DNA of 64,000 bases from contig CAYYWZ010000006.1 of assembly GCA_964475415.1 (NCBI GenBank), forward strand, positions 33,157 through 97,156, in the 5' to 3' direction. Origin of the DNA: CALCMJ01 sp964475415. Lineage in GTDB: Bacteria; Bacteroidota; Bacteroidia; Chitinophagales; Saprospiraceae. This document shows, one piece after another, positions 33,183 to 42,742 of this stretch. A program made the position numbers and the translations under genes. The stretch's first letter is position 1; each line of letters starts with the position of its first letter. The notes below the pieces were generated by a model, which had not been told where the DNA came from, did no database searches, and worked only from the letters and a program-made list of their open reading frames with translations.

Positions 33183-34276
33183 CTATTTTACAACAAGAAC
33201 TTGCTTAACAATATTTTTATCTTCTTTAATTAGCCTAATAATGTGCATTCCTGTCGCCAAACCTAGCGAAGAAATCTTAGTCGTAGATTTTATCTTATCT
33301 CTTTTTACAATCTGTACTACCCTACCAGATATATCTAAAAAATGAATTTCCTGAACTAACTTAGGTGCATCGATATCCAAATATAAATAATCACCTTCTA
33401 CTACTGGTTTAGGATATAATTTCAATTGTAGTTCCTCTTGCTTATCCAATTCTCTATTAGTAAAACCAGCTGTCAAAATAGCCTCCTCAGTTACCGAATT
33501 AGAAATCATCGTCTCCTTATCTGAGAATGTACAACCTGCAATATCAACCTCATCTATATACACCCAATCTTGAGTACCCGATGCATCGCATCTAAACCTA
33601 AACTTAGTGTTTGCTGAAAAAGGTCCAGGAATAATTACTGTATCATATTCTCTTTCATTATTCTCAAATTCATCTTTTAGGTCCATTCTTCTACAGTTGT
33701 AAAAGTAATGCCACCTTCACCGGAAACTTGAAGCCAAAAATCTTCATTAGCATTATCCACACTTCGAGTATAATATGTAAAGGAAATCTGAAACTCTTCA
33801 TAACTTTCTAAGTCTAATTCATAAGTAGTCATTACACTTGTCTCTGTATTATCTCTAAGTCTAACACACCTCATACCTATAGCATATTGTGCATCATCAT
33901 TTATATTTCTTCTACAGTCTGATCCCCCGTCATTCCATCTTCCCCATCCGTTTTCAAAATCACTGAAATCAATTTCCTCATAAGTGCAAAAAGGGATACA
34001 ATCTGGATGATTGCTATCGGGGGTGCAAGCATCATTACAAGCCGTTCCTAGCGCACAAGGATTTACAATCTTTATAAGATAGTTTTCAGTTTCTACCGCC
34101 TCAAAAAGTTCACACGATTCTGGATCATTGCTAAATCTCATACTTACACGCATACCCGTATAACTTGGCATCTCTATATCTGGTATAATGCTGGCAAAAT
34201 AAAAATGGTGGTGAACAAAAATTTTATACTTTGAAACATATCTATAAATTTTTATGATAATATAATGTCTCAACAC
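33183..34276 (-). pseudogene. Truncated and frameshifted T9SS surface protein (GEVED domain remnant)
   Basis: The upstream frame begins abruptly with about 25 residues of non-domain sequence and then YTGMRVSMRFSNDPESC...FEAVETENYLIKI, the end of a GEVED domain. It is followed by a beta-sandwich domain (ENGWGRWNDGGSDCRRN...) and stops at 33677. The next frame continues directly with DLKDEFENN...NTKFRFRCDASGTQDW and a T9SS sorting domain ending KQVLVVK. The beta-sandwich closely resembles the domain in the M43 protease at 61118-63367 (FESGWGIWNDGGSDCYRN). The gene has thus lost its 5' part and has a 1-base shift near 33680. A weakened YPKP replaces YPNP. Confidence 0.75.
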
Positions 34277-34519
34277 TCTTAGGGAGAAAAGGATAATAAC
34301 GTTTTGAATCTCAAAAGAAGGGGGTATGGATATCGAACATATCCAATAATGTTAAGTGCCAAATCTAAATAAAAAAATAAGGATTAGATGAGCAAACTTT
34401 AAATTTGTCAAAAGACTTACACATTTTTTATTGCATATGCTAGACCACTACATTAGCACTATTGTATAACTACATTTCTTTCGTTTGGATACAAAGGTTT
34501 ATTCCAATAGATGAAATCC

Positions 34520-35164
34520 TTATTTATATTTCTTTTTCCATTGTTTATAGTACTTTTTCTTAACTGTCTTAAGAGCTCTATGAATAGAATTCGCCCAATA
34601 GTTTTTAATTCCAATTCCACTTGGCTCACCTGTAATTCTTTGATTTATTAACATCTGCTTGGATCCCATTGAAAAGACAACTATATGAAAAATAGCTTCA
34701 TCATAATTCTTATTAAATGATTCACAAATAAGAACAACTCCTAAACCTTCACTATCTTCTATATCGTATTCAGTTAAAAATTCTTGAAGTTCAGCCTTAT
34801 TATATTCTGGAGTATTATAATCTTCTAATTCTCCTAAATCAGTCTCATCATTTAAAAGATTAATCATATCAAGATCATACCTTAGGTCATCTTTTCTTAG
34901 CATTCCTCTTAAATCAAATTTCTTAGATTCTTTCAGAACGATAGTATTCCATGCAGGGAAATATACATCTTTTAGCTCAGCTGTACTTTTGTTCCCAAAT
35001 TCATAAAATTGGGAAAAGTCTCCAATAAGTTTCATATGACTAAAGTCTACCCCAACCCATGTTACTTTAGACTTTTTCTTAAAAAGATCTTTTAATGATT
35101 GAGTAGAACCGGAAGTTGAAAGGGAGATAACAAAAAATATAGATAAAAAAATCAATCTAATCAT
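34520..35164 (-). CDS. Conserved-looking exported protein of unknown function
   Basis: A 214-residue protein with a cleavable signal peptide (LIFLSIFFVISLSTSGSTQS). The mature part starts SLKDLFKKKSKVTWVGVDFSHMKLIGDF and ends with a very basic tail (KTVKKKYYKQWKKKYK). No membrane span or catalytic motif is seen, and I do not recognise a named family. The gap to hutI is 145 bp, so it is probably its own unit. Confidence 0.7.
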   Translation of the reverse strand: MIRLIFLSIFFVISLSTSGSTQSLKDLFKKKSKVTWVGVDFSHMKLIGDFSQFYEFGNKSTAELKDVYFPAWNTIVLKESKKFDLRGMLRKDDLRYDLDMINLLNDETDLGELEDYNTPEYNKAELQEFLTEYDIEDSEGLGVVLICESFNKNYDEAIFHIVVFSMGSKQMLINQRITGEPSGIGIKNYWANSIHRALKTVKKKYYKQWKKKYK

Positions 35165-35309
35165 AGGTTATATTTTTTTTAATAAGAATTTAAAACTGAA
35201 AATACTATTTGTTTTCTTATTATCTTTTATGTTCAAAAATTTAACATTTTCTATCTTTCTGAATTTCCAGTGAGGTATAGAAATCCTACTATAAATATTT
35301 TTTCACTTA

Positions 35310-36566
35310 CTATGAGACAACTTCTATTTGCAACTCCCCCCCTTTCCAAACCTTTCCAACTTGCATCATTCCTTGATGGTATAATATGTTTCTATAATCA
35401 CTTGTAGGAAAGCTAATAAAATCTGCATTATACCCAGTAGTAAGTTTTCCGACAGAGTGTAAATCCAAAGCTCTAGCCGCTCTAAAAGTTATAGCAGCAA
35501 AAATCTCAGCAGTAGATAGTTTCTCATAGGACGCAAGTATAGATGCTTGCGTAAGGAGATCTCCCATAGGTGCACTGCCAGGATTCCAATCACTAGCTAT
35601 TGCAAGACAGGCTCCCGCATCAAGCAATTTTCTTGCAGGAGTAAATGCACATCCTATTCCTATAGATGCTCCTGGCAAGGCGACAGCAATGGTATCGGAT
35701 AAGGCAATCATTTCTATCTCCTTCATACCACTTACTTCTAGATGATCGACACTGAGAGCACCTAATTCAACTGCTACTTTACTTCCACCTACTGAAAATT
35801 GATCACCGTGGACTGTGAGCTGAAATCCATGTTTTTTTAGGCTTGCCAAATAAGCAGTAGCTATATCTATATCGTAAGCATTTTCTTCTATAAAGATGTC
35901 AAATCTCTTAGTCAATTTTTCCTTTAGGATCATAGGAACCATTTCTTCTATAACCATCTCCAAATAAGCATCAACTCCTCCATCAAAATCTTTGGGAACT
36001 ATATGTGCCGCAAGACAGGTGGAGACAATATCTACAGGAGAATATTTTCTCACCTCCTTGATTGCTCTTAGCATTTTTAATTCATGATTGAGAGAAAGTC
36101 CATATCCACTTTTTATTTCTACTGTTGTTACGCCATTACTTAGTAGTCGCTGTAATCTTGGCTTCATAAGTTCAACTAGTTCCAGTTGGCTAGCAGCTCT
36201 AGTATGATTAACTGAACTCCAGATACCACCACCGGCTGCTGCAATTTCTTGATAGCTTTTTCCTGCATTTCTATCTGCAAAATCTCCAGCTCTATTCCCA
36301 GCAAAACATATATGTGTATGCGCATCGATAAAACCAGGCATAACTACTTGATCCCCTTCTACCCTTTCTAACTGTGCTTCAGGATATTTAGAAACCAATT
36401 CTTTATAAAGACCTACTTCTACTATTATATTATCCAGAACTAGTATACCTCCTTCAGAAATAATTTCTAAAGCATCATCCTTTATAGATCCCTTATTCTT
36501 TAATCCATCCATAGTAATCAACTGTGTAAATGGACCTACTAAACTATATTCTTTCTTACTGTGCAT
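35310..36566 (-). CDS. hutI: Imidazolonepropionase
   Basis: An amidohydrolase that opens 4-imidazolone-5-propanoate to N-formimino-glutamate, the third step of histidine breakdown. The metal ligands are in GFIDAHTHICFAGNR and in the later TVHGDQFSVGG; NPGSAPM and CAFTPARKLLDAG are also typical. The start ATG at 36566 (MHSKKEYSLVGPF) fits the family and leaves 8 bp to the preceding gene. An ATG at 36590 would overlap that gene by 16 bp and add a non-conserved octapeptide. Last gene of the hut operon. Confidence 0.94.
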   Translation of the reverse strand: MHSKKEYSLVGPFTQLITMDGLKNKGSIKDDALEIISEGGILVLDNIIVEVGLYKELVSKYPEAQLERVEGDQVVMPGFIDAHTHICFAGNRAGDFADRNAGKSYQEIAAAGGGIWSSVNHTRAASQLELVELMKPRLQRLLSNGVTTVEIKSGYGLSLNHELKMLRAIKEVRKYSPVDIVSTCLAAHIVPKDFDGGVDAYLEMVIEEMVPMILKEKLTKRFDIFIEENAYDIDIATAYLASLKKHGFQLTVHGDQFSVGGSKVAVELGALSVDHLEVSGMKEIEMIALSDTIAVALPGASIGIGCAFTPARKLLDAGACLAIASDWNPGSAPMGDLLTQASILASYEKLSTAEIFAAITFRAARALDLHSVGKLTTGYNADFISFPTSDYRNILYHQGMMQVGKVWKGGELQIEVVS

Positions 36567-36574
36567 TTCTGAAT

Positions 36575-37180
36575 TTAAACATGTGACCAATTATCAGGAT
36601 CCTCATTATCCCCAGGAGATAAACCTATAATATCGCCTGTGGTATTTACGCCTAAGCCTACAACCATTCTATTGACATAATTAAAATAACTCGCAAGCTG
36701 ATTAACTTCTAATATCTCCCCATCTGTATATCCAGCAGTTCGTAAACTAATCATATCTGCCTCTACAATATCCTTGTGAAACAAGGTAAGCTTTTTTGCA
36801 TAGGCAGCTCCTGCTCTATATTTGACATTTAAAACCTGATCTACCCTATCATTTGTAATAGCTTGTATAAGTTCACTATATCTCTCATCATCAGCCAGCA
36901 ACTTACTCATGCCAGTAGAGTGATGATCTAAACAATAATCACAAACATTAAGGTGACTTACATAGCTACCTAGAAATTCCAAGTACCACTTTGGCAAAGT
37001 GTTATCCTTGTGATGGATAACACTTTTATACAATTCCATATGTCCTTTCAAGGTATGAGGTCTTAAGCTATGAATCATCAGGACATTGTCCACATTATTA
37101 TCAGGACCTTTTACACGATTGTATATTTTTTTCAATACACCAGTAGCATCTTTATAAGAAATGGTTTTAATCCAGCTCAT
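36575..37180 (-). CDS. AhpD-like / carboxymuconolactone decarboxylase family protein inside the hut operon
   Basis: A 201-residue helical protein with the AhpD-type redox motif CDYCLDHH in its middle (VSHLNVCDYCLDHHSTGM), two cysteines in a CxxC plus following histidines. Family members act as alkylhydroperoxidases that use lipoamide or thiols, or as decarboxylases. It is wedged between hutU and hutI: its ATG overlaps the hutU stop by one base and hutI follows after 8 bp. Its genetic place says it belongs to histidine catabolism, but no known step needs such an enzyme. Confidence 0.82.
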   Translation of the reverse strand: MSWIKTISYKDATGVLKKIYNRVKGPDNNVDNVLMIHSLRPHTLKGHMELYKSVIHHKDNTLPKWYLEFLGSYVSHLNVCDYCLDHHSTGMSKLLADDERYSELIQAITNDRVDQVLNVKYRAGAAYAKKLTLFHKDIVEADMISLRTAGYTDGEILEVNQLASYFNYVNRMVVGLGVNTTGDIIGLSPGDNEDPDNWSHV

Positions 37181-39195
37181 TAAAATAAATTTTCTAAAAG
37201 ATCATCTTTTACTGTATTCGCAAGGGTGACTTTTAACTTGGGGTTACGCTCCATCTGTCTTTTTATAGCAAACATAGCCTCCTCATTTCTAGCCCAACTT
37301 CTTCTTGCTATCCCATTATTGACATCATAAAATAACATATTTTCTAATCGACCCTGAGCTTCTTCGGTTCCATCCAACAACAGTCCGAAACCACCGTTTA
37401 TTACTTCTCCCCAGCCTACTCCACCGCCGTTATGAATAGATACCCATGTAGCACCTCTAAAACTATCTCCTATAACATTGTGTATCGCCATGTCGGCGGT
37501 ATATCTACTTCCGTCATAGATATTACTTGTTTCTCTGTAAGGAGAATCTGTTCCACTTACATCATGATGGTCTCTTCCTAATATGATAGGAGCAGAAATA
37601 TATCTTTGCTTAATTGCTCTATTAAATGCTGAAGCAATTTTTATTCTTCCTTCTGCATCTGCATAAAGTATCCGGGCCTGAGATCCTACAACAAGTTTAT
37701 TTTGTTTGGCATCTCGAATCCATTTTATATTATCTAGCATTTGTTGCTGTATCTCTTTGGGGGCGTCTTTCTGAATTTCTTGTAACACCTCTAAAGCTAT
37801 CTGATCCGACTTGTCAAGATCTTCCGAAAGTCCAGAGGAACATACCCACCTAAATGGACCAAAACCATAATCAAAACACATCGGCCCTAATATATCTTGA
37901 ACATAAGAAGGATATCTAAAATCAATATTATTATCCGCCATCACCTCTGCTCCTGCCCTAGATGATTCTAGCAAAAATGCGTTTCCATAATCAAAAAAAT
38001 AAGTGCCTCTTTCTGTATGTTTATTGATCGCATCTGCATGTCGCTTCAATGAAGATTGTACCTGCTTCTTAAACTTATCTGGATGATCTTTTATCATTAT
38101 ATTAGCTTCATCAAAGGATAGACCAACTGGATAATAGCCACCAGACCATGGGTTATGCAGAGAGGTCTGATCAGAACCTATATCAACCTGTAAACCTGCT
38201 TCGTAAAATGCCTCCCATACTTCTACAATATTCCCCTGGTAAGCTATCGAAACCACCTCTTTATTACTTACTGCTAATTGCACTCTACTTATTAATGTAT
38301 CTATTCCTTTGATAAGTTCATCCACCCATCCTTGATCATATCTTTTCTGAGATGCACGATCATTTACCTCAGCACAGATGGTGATACATCCAGCAATATT
38401 ACCAGCTTTAGGCTGCGCCCCACTCATTCCTCCTAGGCCTGCAGTAAGAAAAATCTTTCCTGCTATATTCTCTCCTATACCCAGTTTTTTTCTAAAAGCA
38501 TTCATGACAGTTATTGCAGTACCGTGCACGATCCCCTGAGGTCCGATATACATATAAGAGCCCGCAGTCATCTGCCCGTATTGCGTTACACCTAGCGCAT
38601 TATATTTCTCTAAGTCATCAGGTTTAGAATAATTAGGAATCATCATTCCGTTGGTTACTACTACTCTGGGTGCATCTTTAGAAGAAGGGAAAAGTCCCAT
38701 AGGATGACCAGAGTACATATGTAAGGTCTGCTCATCGGTCATCTCAGCAAGATACTTCATCGTCAGAAGATACTGTGCCCAGTTTTGAAAAACAGCACCA
38801 TTACCTCCATAAGTTATCAACTCATTAGGATGCTGCGCCACTGCTGGGTCTAGATTATTCTGTATCATTAGCATAATAGCCGCTGCTTGCTGAGATCTAG
38901 CAGGATAATCAGAAATTGGTCTAGCATACATCTTATATGTAGGTTTAAATCTATGCATATAGATCCTGCCATATGTACTTAGTTCCTCCGCAAATTCAAC
39001 AGCTAGTTCCTTATGCCATGTCGTCGAAAAATATCGCAAAGCATTCCTTATGGCTAACTTTTTCTCCTCGACACTTAATATATTTTTTCTCTTTGGAGCT
39101 GAATTAGTAAGTGTACTTCTATCTACTGGATCAGGAAGAACATCAGGAATCCCTTGCTGTATAATTTCCTTAATAGATGGCGCTGATTTTATCAT
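37180..39195 (-). CDS. hutU: Urocanate hydratase
   Basis: A 671-residue urocanase, longer than the ~555-residue proteobacterial form, as is usual for the long form. The conserved YGGNGAVFQNWAQYLL, GHPMGLFPS, YIGPQGIVHGT and the NAD-binding GLGGMSGAQPKAG (about residues 251-263) are present, as is the catalytic-region stretch GPMCFDYGFGPFRWVC. It adds water to urocanate to give imidazolonepropionate, the second step of histidine breakdown. It lies 75 bp after hutH. Confidence 0.95.
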   Translation of the reverse strand: MIKSAPSIKEIIQQGIPDVLPDPVDRSTLTNSAPKRKNILSVEEKKLAIRNALRYFSTTWHKELAVEFAEELSTYGRIYMHRFKPTYKMYARPISDYPARSQQAAAIMLMIQNNLDPAVAQHPNELITYGGNGAVFQNWAQYLLTMKYLAEMTDEQTLHMYSGHPMGLFPSSKDAPRVVVTNGMMIPNYSKPDDLEKYNALGVTQYGQMTAGSYMYIGPQGIVHGTAITVMNAFRKKLGIGENIAGKIFLTAGLGGMSGAQPKAGNIAGCITICAEVNDRASQKRYDQGWVDELIKGIDTLISRVQLAVSNKEVVSIAYQGNIVEVWEAFYEAGLQVDIGSDQTSLHNPWSGGYYPVGLSFDEANIMIKDHPDKFKKQVQSSLKRHADAINKHTERGTYFFDYGNAFLLESSRAGAEVMADNNIDFRYPSYVQDILGPMCFDYGFGPFRWVCSSGLSEDLDKSDQIALEVLQEIQKDAPKEIQQQMLDNIKWIRDAKQNKLVVGSQARILYADAEGRIKIASAFNRAIKQRYISAPIILGRDHHDVSGTDSPYRETSNIYDGSRYTADMAIHNVIGDSFRGATWVSIHNGGGVGWGEVINGGFGLLLDGTEEAQGRLENMLFYDVNNGIARRSWARNEEAMFAIKRQMERNPKLKVTLANTVKDDLLENLF

Positions 39196-39270
39196 GTCAA
39201 TGTTACTTTCTTTTTCTAATTTTATTTTTATTAAAGAACCAACTAAATTCTTCTTTACTTAAGATCAATC

Positions 39271-40836
39271 TTAATATATCTCAAACTCCTTATCATATTC
39301 TGAGTTTATCAATCCTGAATTTGTTGCTAGTTTGAGTATCTCAGCTGAACGTAAAAGCTTAAGAGCTTTCTCCATATCATCTGCAAATACTTTATCCTCT
39401 TCCGCGTGGTCGATATGTTCTCTTACCATCGCATGTACCTTATTGATAAGCTCTCCAGATTTCAATGGTAAATGATAATCAAAAGCCTGAGCGGCATACA
39501 TCATTTCAATAGCTAATATTTTTTCTACATTTCCGATGACCTGCAATGCTTTTCTTCCACTGATAGAACCCATACTGACATGGTCTTCTTGACCTAATGA
39601 AGTAGGGATGCTATCTGCACTTGCTGGAAAGCATAGGGTTTTATTTTCACTTGCTAGTGCTGCTGAAGTATACTGTGGCATCATGAATGCCGAATTAATT
39701 CCTGTATCTAACATCAGTAACTTAGGTACGTTCTCGGCTAGTCCTGTCACGGATAAGTATATTCTCCGATCAGATATATTTCCTAGTTCTGATGCTGCTA
39801 GACAAGCATAGTCCAACACCATTGCAAGCGGCTGACCATGAAAGTTTCCACCGCTTATACTTAAGGTTTCATTTATTATTACAGGATTATCTGTTACTGC
39901 ATTTAGTTCTATTTCTACCAGCTCTTTCAGATGAAGCCATGCATTTCGCGAAGCACCATGTACCTGAGGCATACACCTAAGCGAATATGGATCTTGTACC
40001 CTATCACAATTAAGATGTGATGCTACAATCTCAGAATCTTCTAGCATTGCAGAAATTCTAGAAGCTACATGTTTCGTTCCTTTATAAGGTCTAAGCTGAT
40101 GTATCTCTTTCATAAAAGGACTGGGCGAACCGAGCAAACCTTCTAACATCATAGCTCCTATAATATCAGCCTGTGCTAAACAGCTATGTAATTGTTCCAC
40201 TACCTTGACTGCATAAGCTGCAATAAACTGTGTTCCATTAATTAAGGCAAGTCCTTCCTTTGCTGCTAGGCTTATGGGTACTATATTTTCCTGCTCAAGC
40301 ATATCTCCAGTTTTCACTCTTTCATTAGCCTTTTCTACCCATCCTTCTCCTATCAAAGGAAGAAAGAGATGCGCTAATGGAGCTAGATCACCAGATGCAC
40401 CGACAGAACCCTGAGAAGGAACTACAGGTATAATATTATGATCGATATGCCAGATGATACGTTCTAGCGTCACTAATCTAATCCCTGAATAAGCCTGCGC
40501 AAGTGCTTGAACTTTTAGGATGAGCATAAGCTTAGCTATTTCTGTTGGTATCGGATCTCCCATACCAACACTATGGCTCTTGAGAATATTGTGCTGAAGC
40601 TTAGCTGTATTTTCTATAGATATTCTTTGATCACATAATGAGCCGAATCCTGTGTTAATTCCATAGACCGCCTCATTTCCCTTAATAATACCTTGAACAA
40701 TTTTTTCACTATGTGAAATTTTAGATTTAGTAGTTTCTGTAAGAATACCTCTTATAGATCCTCTAGCAATTTTAAGCGCTATTCCACAAGTGAGTATATC
40801 TTCGCCATAATTAAATACTGCTGACATAGTTGACAT
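39271..40836 (-). CDS. hutH: Histidine ammonia-lyase
   Basis: A 521-residue lyase that releases ammonia from histidine to give urocanate. Ala147-Ser148-Gly149 in GSVGASGDLAPLAHL is the tripeptide that cyclises to the MIO cofactor. Family motifs YGINTGFGSL, QDPYSLRCMPQVHGA and SISGGNFHGQP are intact. First gene of the hutH-hutU-ahpD-like-hutI operon. The first ATG (40836) or the next one three codons later can serve. It is divergent from a LysR regulator 66-75 bp away. Confidence 0.96.
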   Translation of the reverse strand: MSTMSAVFNYGEDILTCGIALKIARGSIRGILTETTKSKISHSEKIVQGIIKGNEAVYGINTGFGSLCDQRISIENTAKLQHNILKSHSVGMGDPIPTEIAKLMLILKVQALAQAYSGIRLVTLERIIWHIDHNIIPVVPSQGSVGASGDLAPLAHLFLPLIGEGWVEKANERVKTGDMLEQENIVPISLAAKEGLALINGTQFIAAYAVKVVEQLHSCLAQADIIGAMMLEGLLGSPSPFMKEIHQLRPYKGTKHVASRISAMLEDSEIVASHLNCDRVQDPYSLRCMPQVHGASRNAWLHLKELVEIELNAVTDNPVIINETLSISGGNFHGQPLAMVLDYACLAASELGNISDRRIYLSVTGLAENVPKLLMLDTGINSAFMMPQYTSAALASENKTLCFPASADSIPTSLGQEDHVSMGSISGRKALQVIGNVEKILAIEMMYAAQAFDYHLPLKSGELINKVHAMVREHIDHAEEDKVFADDMEKALKLLRSAEILKLATNSGLINSEYDKEFEIY

Positions 40837-40855
40837 AATTCCTATATTATCTTTG
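40830..40855 (+). promoter_or_regulatory. Promoter of the LysR gene in the hut divergent region
   Basis: TTG (40830-40832) and TATCTTTG (40848-40855, an exact TAnnTTTG) read towards the LysR gene, with a start site near 40862. The spacing (15 nt) is short of the ideal. It overlaps the beginning of hutH, so traffic on one gene could affect the other. Confidence 0.5.
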
Positions 40856-40911
40856 TAAATTAGGATTATAGTTGATAACTTACAATTCTTATTTTACATT
40901 AATTGATTACT

Positions 40912-41796
40912 TTGAAGAATGAACTAGAACTGAGACATTTTAGATACTTTCAGATGCTTGCTCAGGAATTACATTTTAGAAAAGCAGCAGAGAAATTATA
41001 CATAAGCCAGTCAGCGCTAAGCAAGCAGATCATGCAATTAGAAAGACTATTAGAATGTCAATTATTCTCTAGAGAAAAAAAGAAAATCAAACTCAGCCCT
41101 AGTGGTATATTCCTAAGGGATCAATTGGTAAATATATATGCAGGTTTTGATAAGATGTTAGAAAACCTAGAATACCTTAACAAGGGGATGGTAGGCAAAA
41201 TCAATATAGGTTTTGTAGGATCTGCAATGCAAAACATTATCCCTAAACTCCTTATAACAGCCAAAGATCATTACCCAGAAATAAAATTCTCTCTTGATGA
41301 GTTATCTATCTCGGACCAAATAAAGAAGCTAGAAAACGGATCCTTAGATATCGGATTTGTAAGATTAAGCAGAATAGATGAGCCTCTAAAGTTACATCCT
41401 ATATATGAGGATAGCTTTTCGCTAGTCGTTCCTGCAGATTACCCTATCAAAAGCATCAATAAGAAAGCTATCACCTCACTAAATCGTGAAAACTTCATAC
41501 TCTTCGAGCAATCCTACAGTCCTATGTACTACGAAAAAATCATGAGTATATGTGATGAGTTAGCGCTGGTTCCACAGGTAAGTCATACCAGTGTTCATGC
41601 TGGAACTATATTTAGATTGGTAGAAAACAAGATGGGTATTAGCATAGTCCCTTCAACGCTTGCTGATGGGTTCGATATGAAGATAAAATTGATTCCTCTT
41701 AAAAAAATAAGACATAAGGCTATTCTCTCTATGGCATGGAATACAAATAATCTTAACCCTTGCTTGAGTAATGTTTTAAAACTTATGGAAATATAG
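40912..41796 (+). CDS. LysR-type transcriptional regulator, probable hut regulator
   Basis: About 294 residues. The N-terminal winged helix-turn-helix is typical: LRHFRYFQMLAQELHFRKAA then LYISQSALSKQIMQLE. The rest is the LysR substrate-binding fold (IGFVGSAMQNIIPKLL, DIGFVRLSR). No in-frame ATG precedes the helix-turn-helix; the TTG at 40912 gives MKNELELRHF, the usual length, and TTG 40903 is an alternative. It is divergent from hutH with a 70-bp gap, the classical position of a LysR regulator controlling its neighbour. The ligand may be histidine or urocanate; this is inference. Confidence 0.88.
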   Translation: MKNELELRHFRYFQMLAQELHFRKAAEKLYISQSALSKQIMQLERLLECQLFSREKKKIKLSPSGIFLRDQLVNIYAGFDKMLENLEYLNKGMVGKINIGFVGSAMQNIIPKLLITAKDHYPEIKFSLDELSISDQIKKLENGSLDIGFVRLSRIDEPLKLHPIYEDSFSLVVPADYPIKSINKKAITSLNRENFILFEQSYSPMYYEKIMSICDELALVPQVSHTSVHAGTIFRLVENKMGISIVPSTLADGFDMKIKLIPLKKIRHKAILSMAWNTNNLNPCLSNVLKLMEI

Positions 41797-41846
41797 TTTT
41801 AATATTTTAATCGTCCATTTCGTATAAGGTATTAAAGCGGTTAATT

Positions 41847-42200
41847 TTAATTTTCAATTTTTTCGTCTATTAAGCTTTTTATTTTTTTTGCCTTACCTGC
41901 CATATAGGTGTCAGTTAGCCAAATTCCTTTTTTCTTTTTGTCAAAATTAAAAATAAGTTTTGCTTTCTTGCAAGATTCCGCATCGGGAAAAAACGGAACA
42001 CCATTAAGTACCCACGTAAGCATTCTTAAGTATTTAGACAAGCTAGGAAACCACGCATTATCCAAATCAATAGAACGTATATCTCTATAAGCATAGAACC
42101 CTGTGTTTTGCTCTGTCTGTCCGTCGTTCATCTTAAAACCATTTTCCTGAAAATGGAATTCTATCTTGGGACTCTTTTTAAGTAGGATGTATGCTCTCAT
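41847..42200 (-). CDS. Hypothetical protein
   Basis: A 117-residue soluble protein with no signal peptide and no membrane helix except a weak stretch at YLRMLTWVLNGVPFF. It is rich in Lys and aromatic residues and has a beta-strand-like pattern in its first half (KIEFHFQENGFKM). I do not recognise the family. It is a single minus-strand gene between LysR and the Fur-type regulator, with its own 70-bp upstream gap. Confidence 0.6.
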   Translation of the reverse strand: MRAYILLKKSPKIEFHFQENGFKMNDGQTEQNTGFYAYRDIRSIDLDNAWFPSLSKYLRMLTWVLNGVPFFPDAESCKKAKLIFNFDKKKKGIWLTDTYMAGKAKKIKSLIDEKIEN

Positions 42201-42269
42201 AATATTAAAATATGGTTTTATTTCTTACAATTTACTTCTAAATTCGAAGAAAGTGAAACGCCCCTTCCC

Positions 42270-42683
42270 CTAGCTACAATTATTACATATACCCATAACA
42301 AGGTATTGTGCTGAAGAGATTTTAAAGCCCTTTGGCAATTCTATCGCCGGGACCTCATTATGCTCTAGACAGAACGTCTGCATACAATTATTACATTTGA
42401 AGTGTACATGATCATCGTAGTGCTCGTGCTGAGAACAGCCGTCTGAACAGAGGTTATATTTCTTTTCATTTTCATCAATGACCTCATGGATGATGCCATT
42501 GTCTACAAAAGTTTTTAATGTACGATAGATGGTTACACGATCCATAACACCATCCGTCATCTGATCGATATCAGCATGGGATAAAGCATAGCTAGATTCT
42601 GTAAACAAACTCAGTAGCGTTTTCCTAACTGGAGTACTCCTAAGATTTTTTTGTTTGAAAATCTGTTCTTCTGCCGCAGCCAT
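42270..42683 (-). CDS. Fur family transcriptional regulator (Zur/PerR-like)
   Basis: A Fur-type metal-dependent repressor of about 137 residues. The winged helix holds LRSTPVRKTLLSLF and DRVTIYRTLKTFVDNGIIHEV. The C-terminal dimer domain shows HEHYDDHVHFKCNNC and a final CNNC, two CxxC pairs that bind structural zinc. The DNA-contact residues look normal. The open frame goes up to an ATG at 42728, but the first 15 residues are not family-like, so I choose the ATG at 42683 (MAAAEEQIFKQ). Whether it senses iron, zinc or peroxide cannot be decided. Confidence 0.88.
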   Translation of the reverse strand: MAAAEEQIFKQKNLRSTPVRKTLLSLFTESSYALSHADIDQMTDGVMDRVTIYRTLKTFVDNGIIHEVIDENEKKYNLCSDGCSQHEHYDDHVHFKCNNCMQTFCLEHNEVPAIELPKGFKISSAQYLVMGICNNCS

Positions 42684-42742
42684 ATTTACAATCTTTGTGT
42701 TATATAAAGCTAAATAAAAAATATACAATTTATTAACGCGAT

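Noticed and set aside
33148..33345. A 65-codon plus-strand frame after the GH13 gene.
   Set aside because: It runs antisense to the sorting domain of the broken T9SS gene and shows no protein-like pattern.
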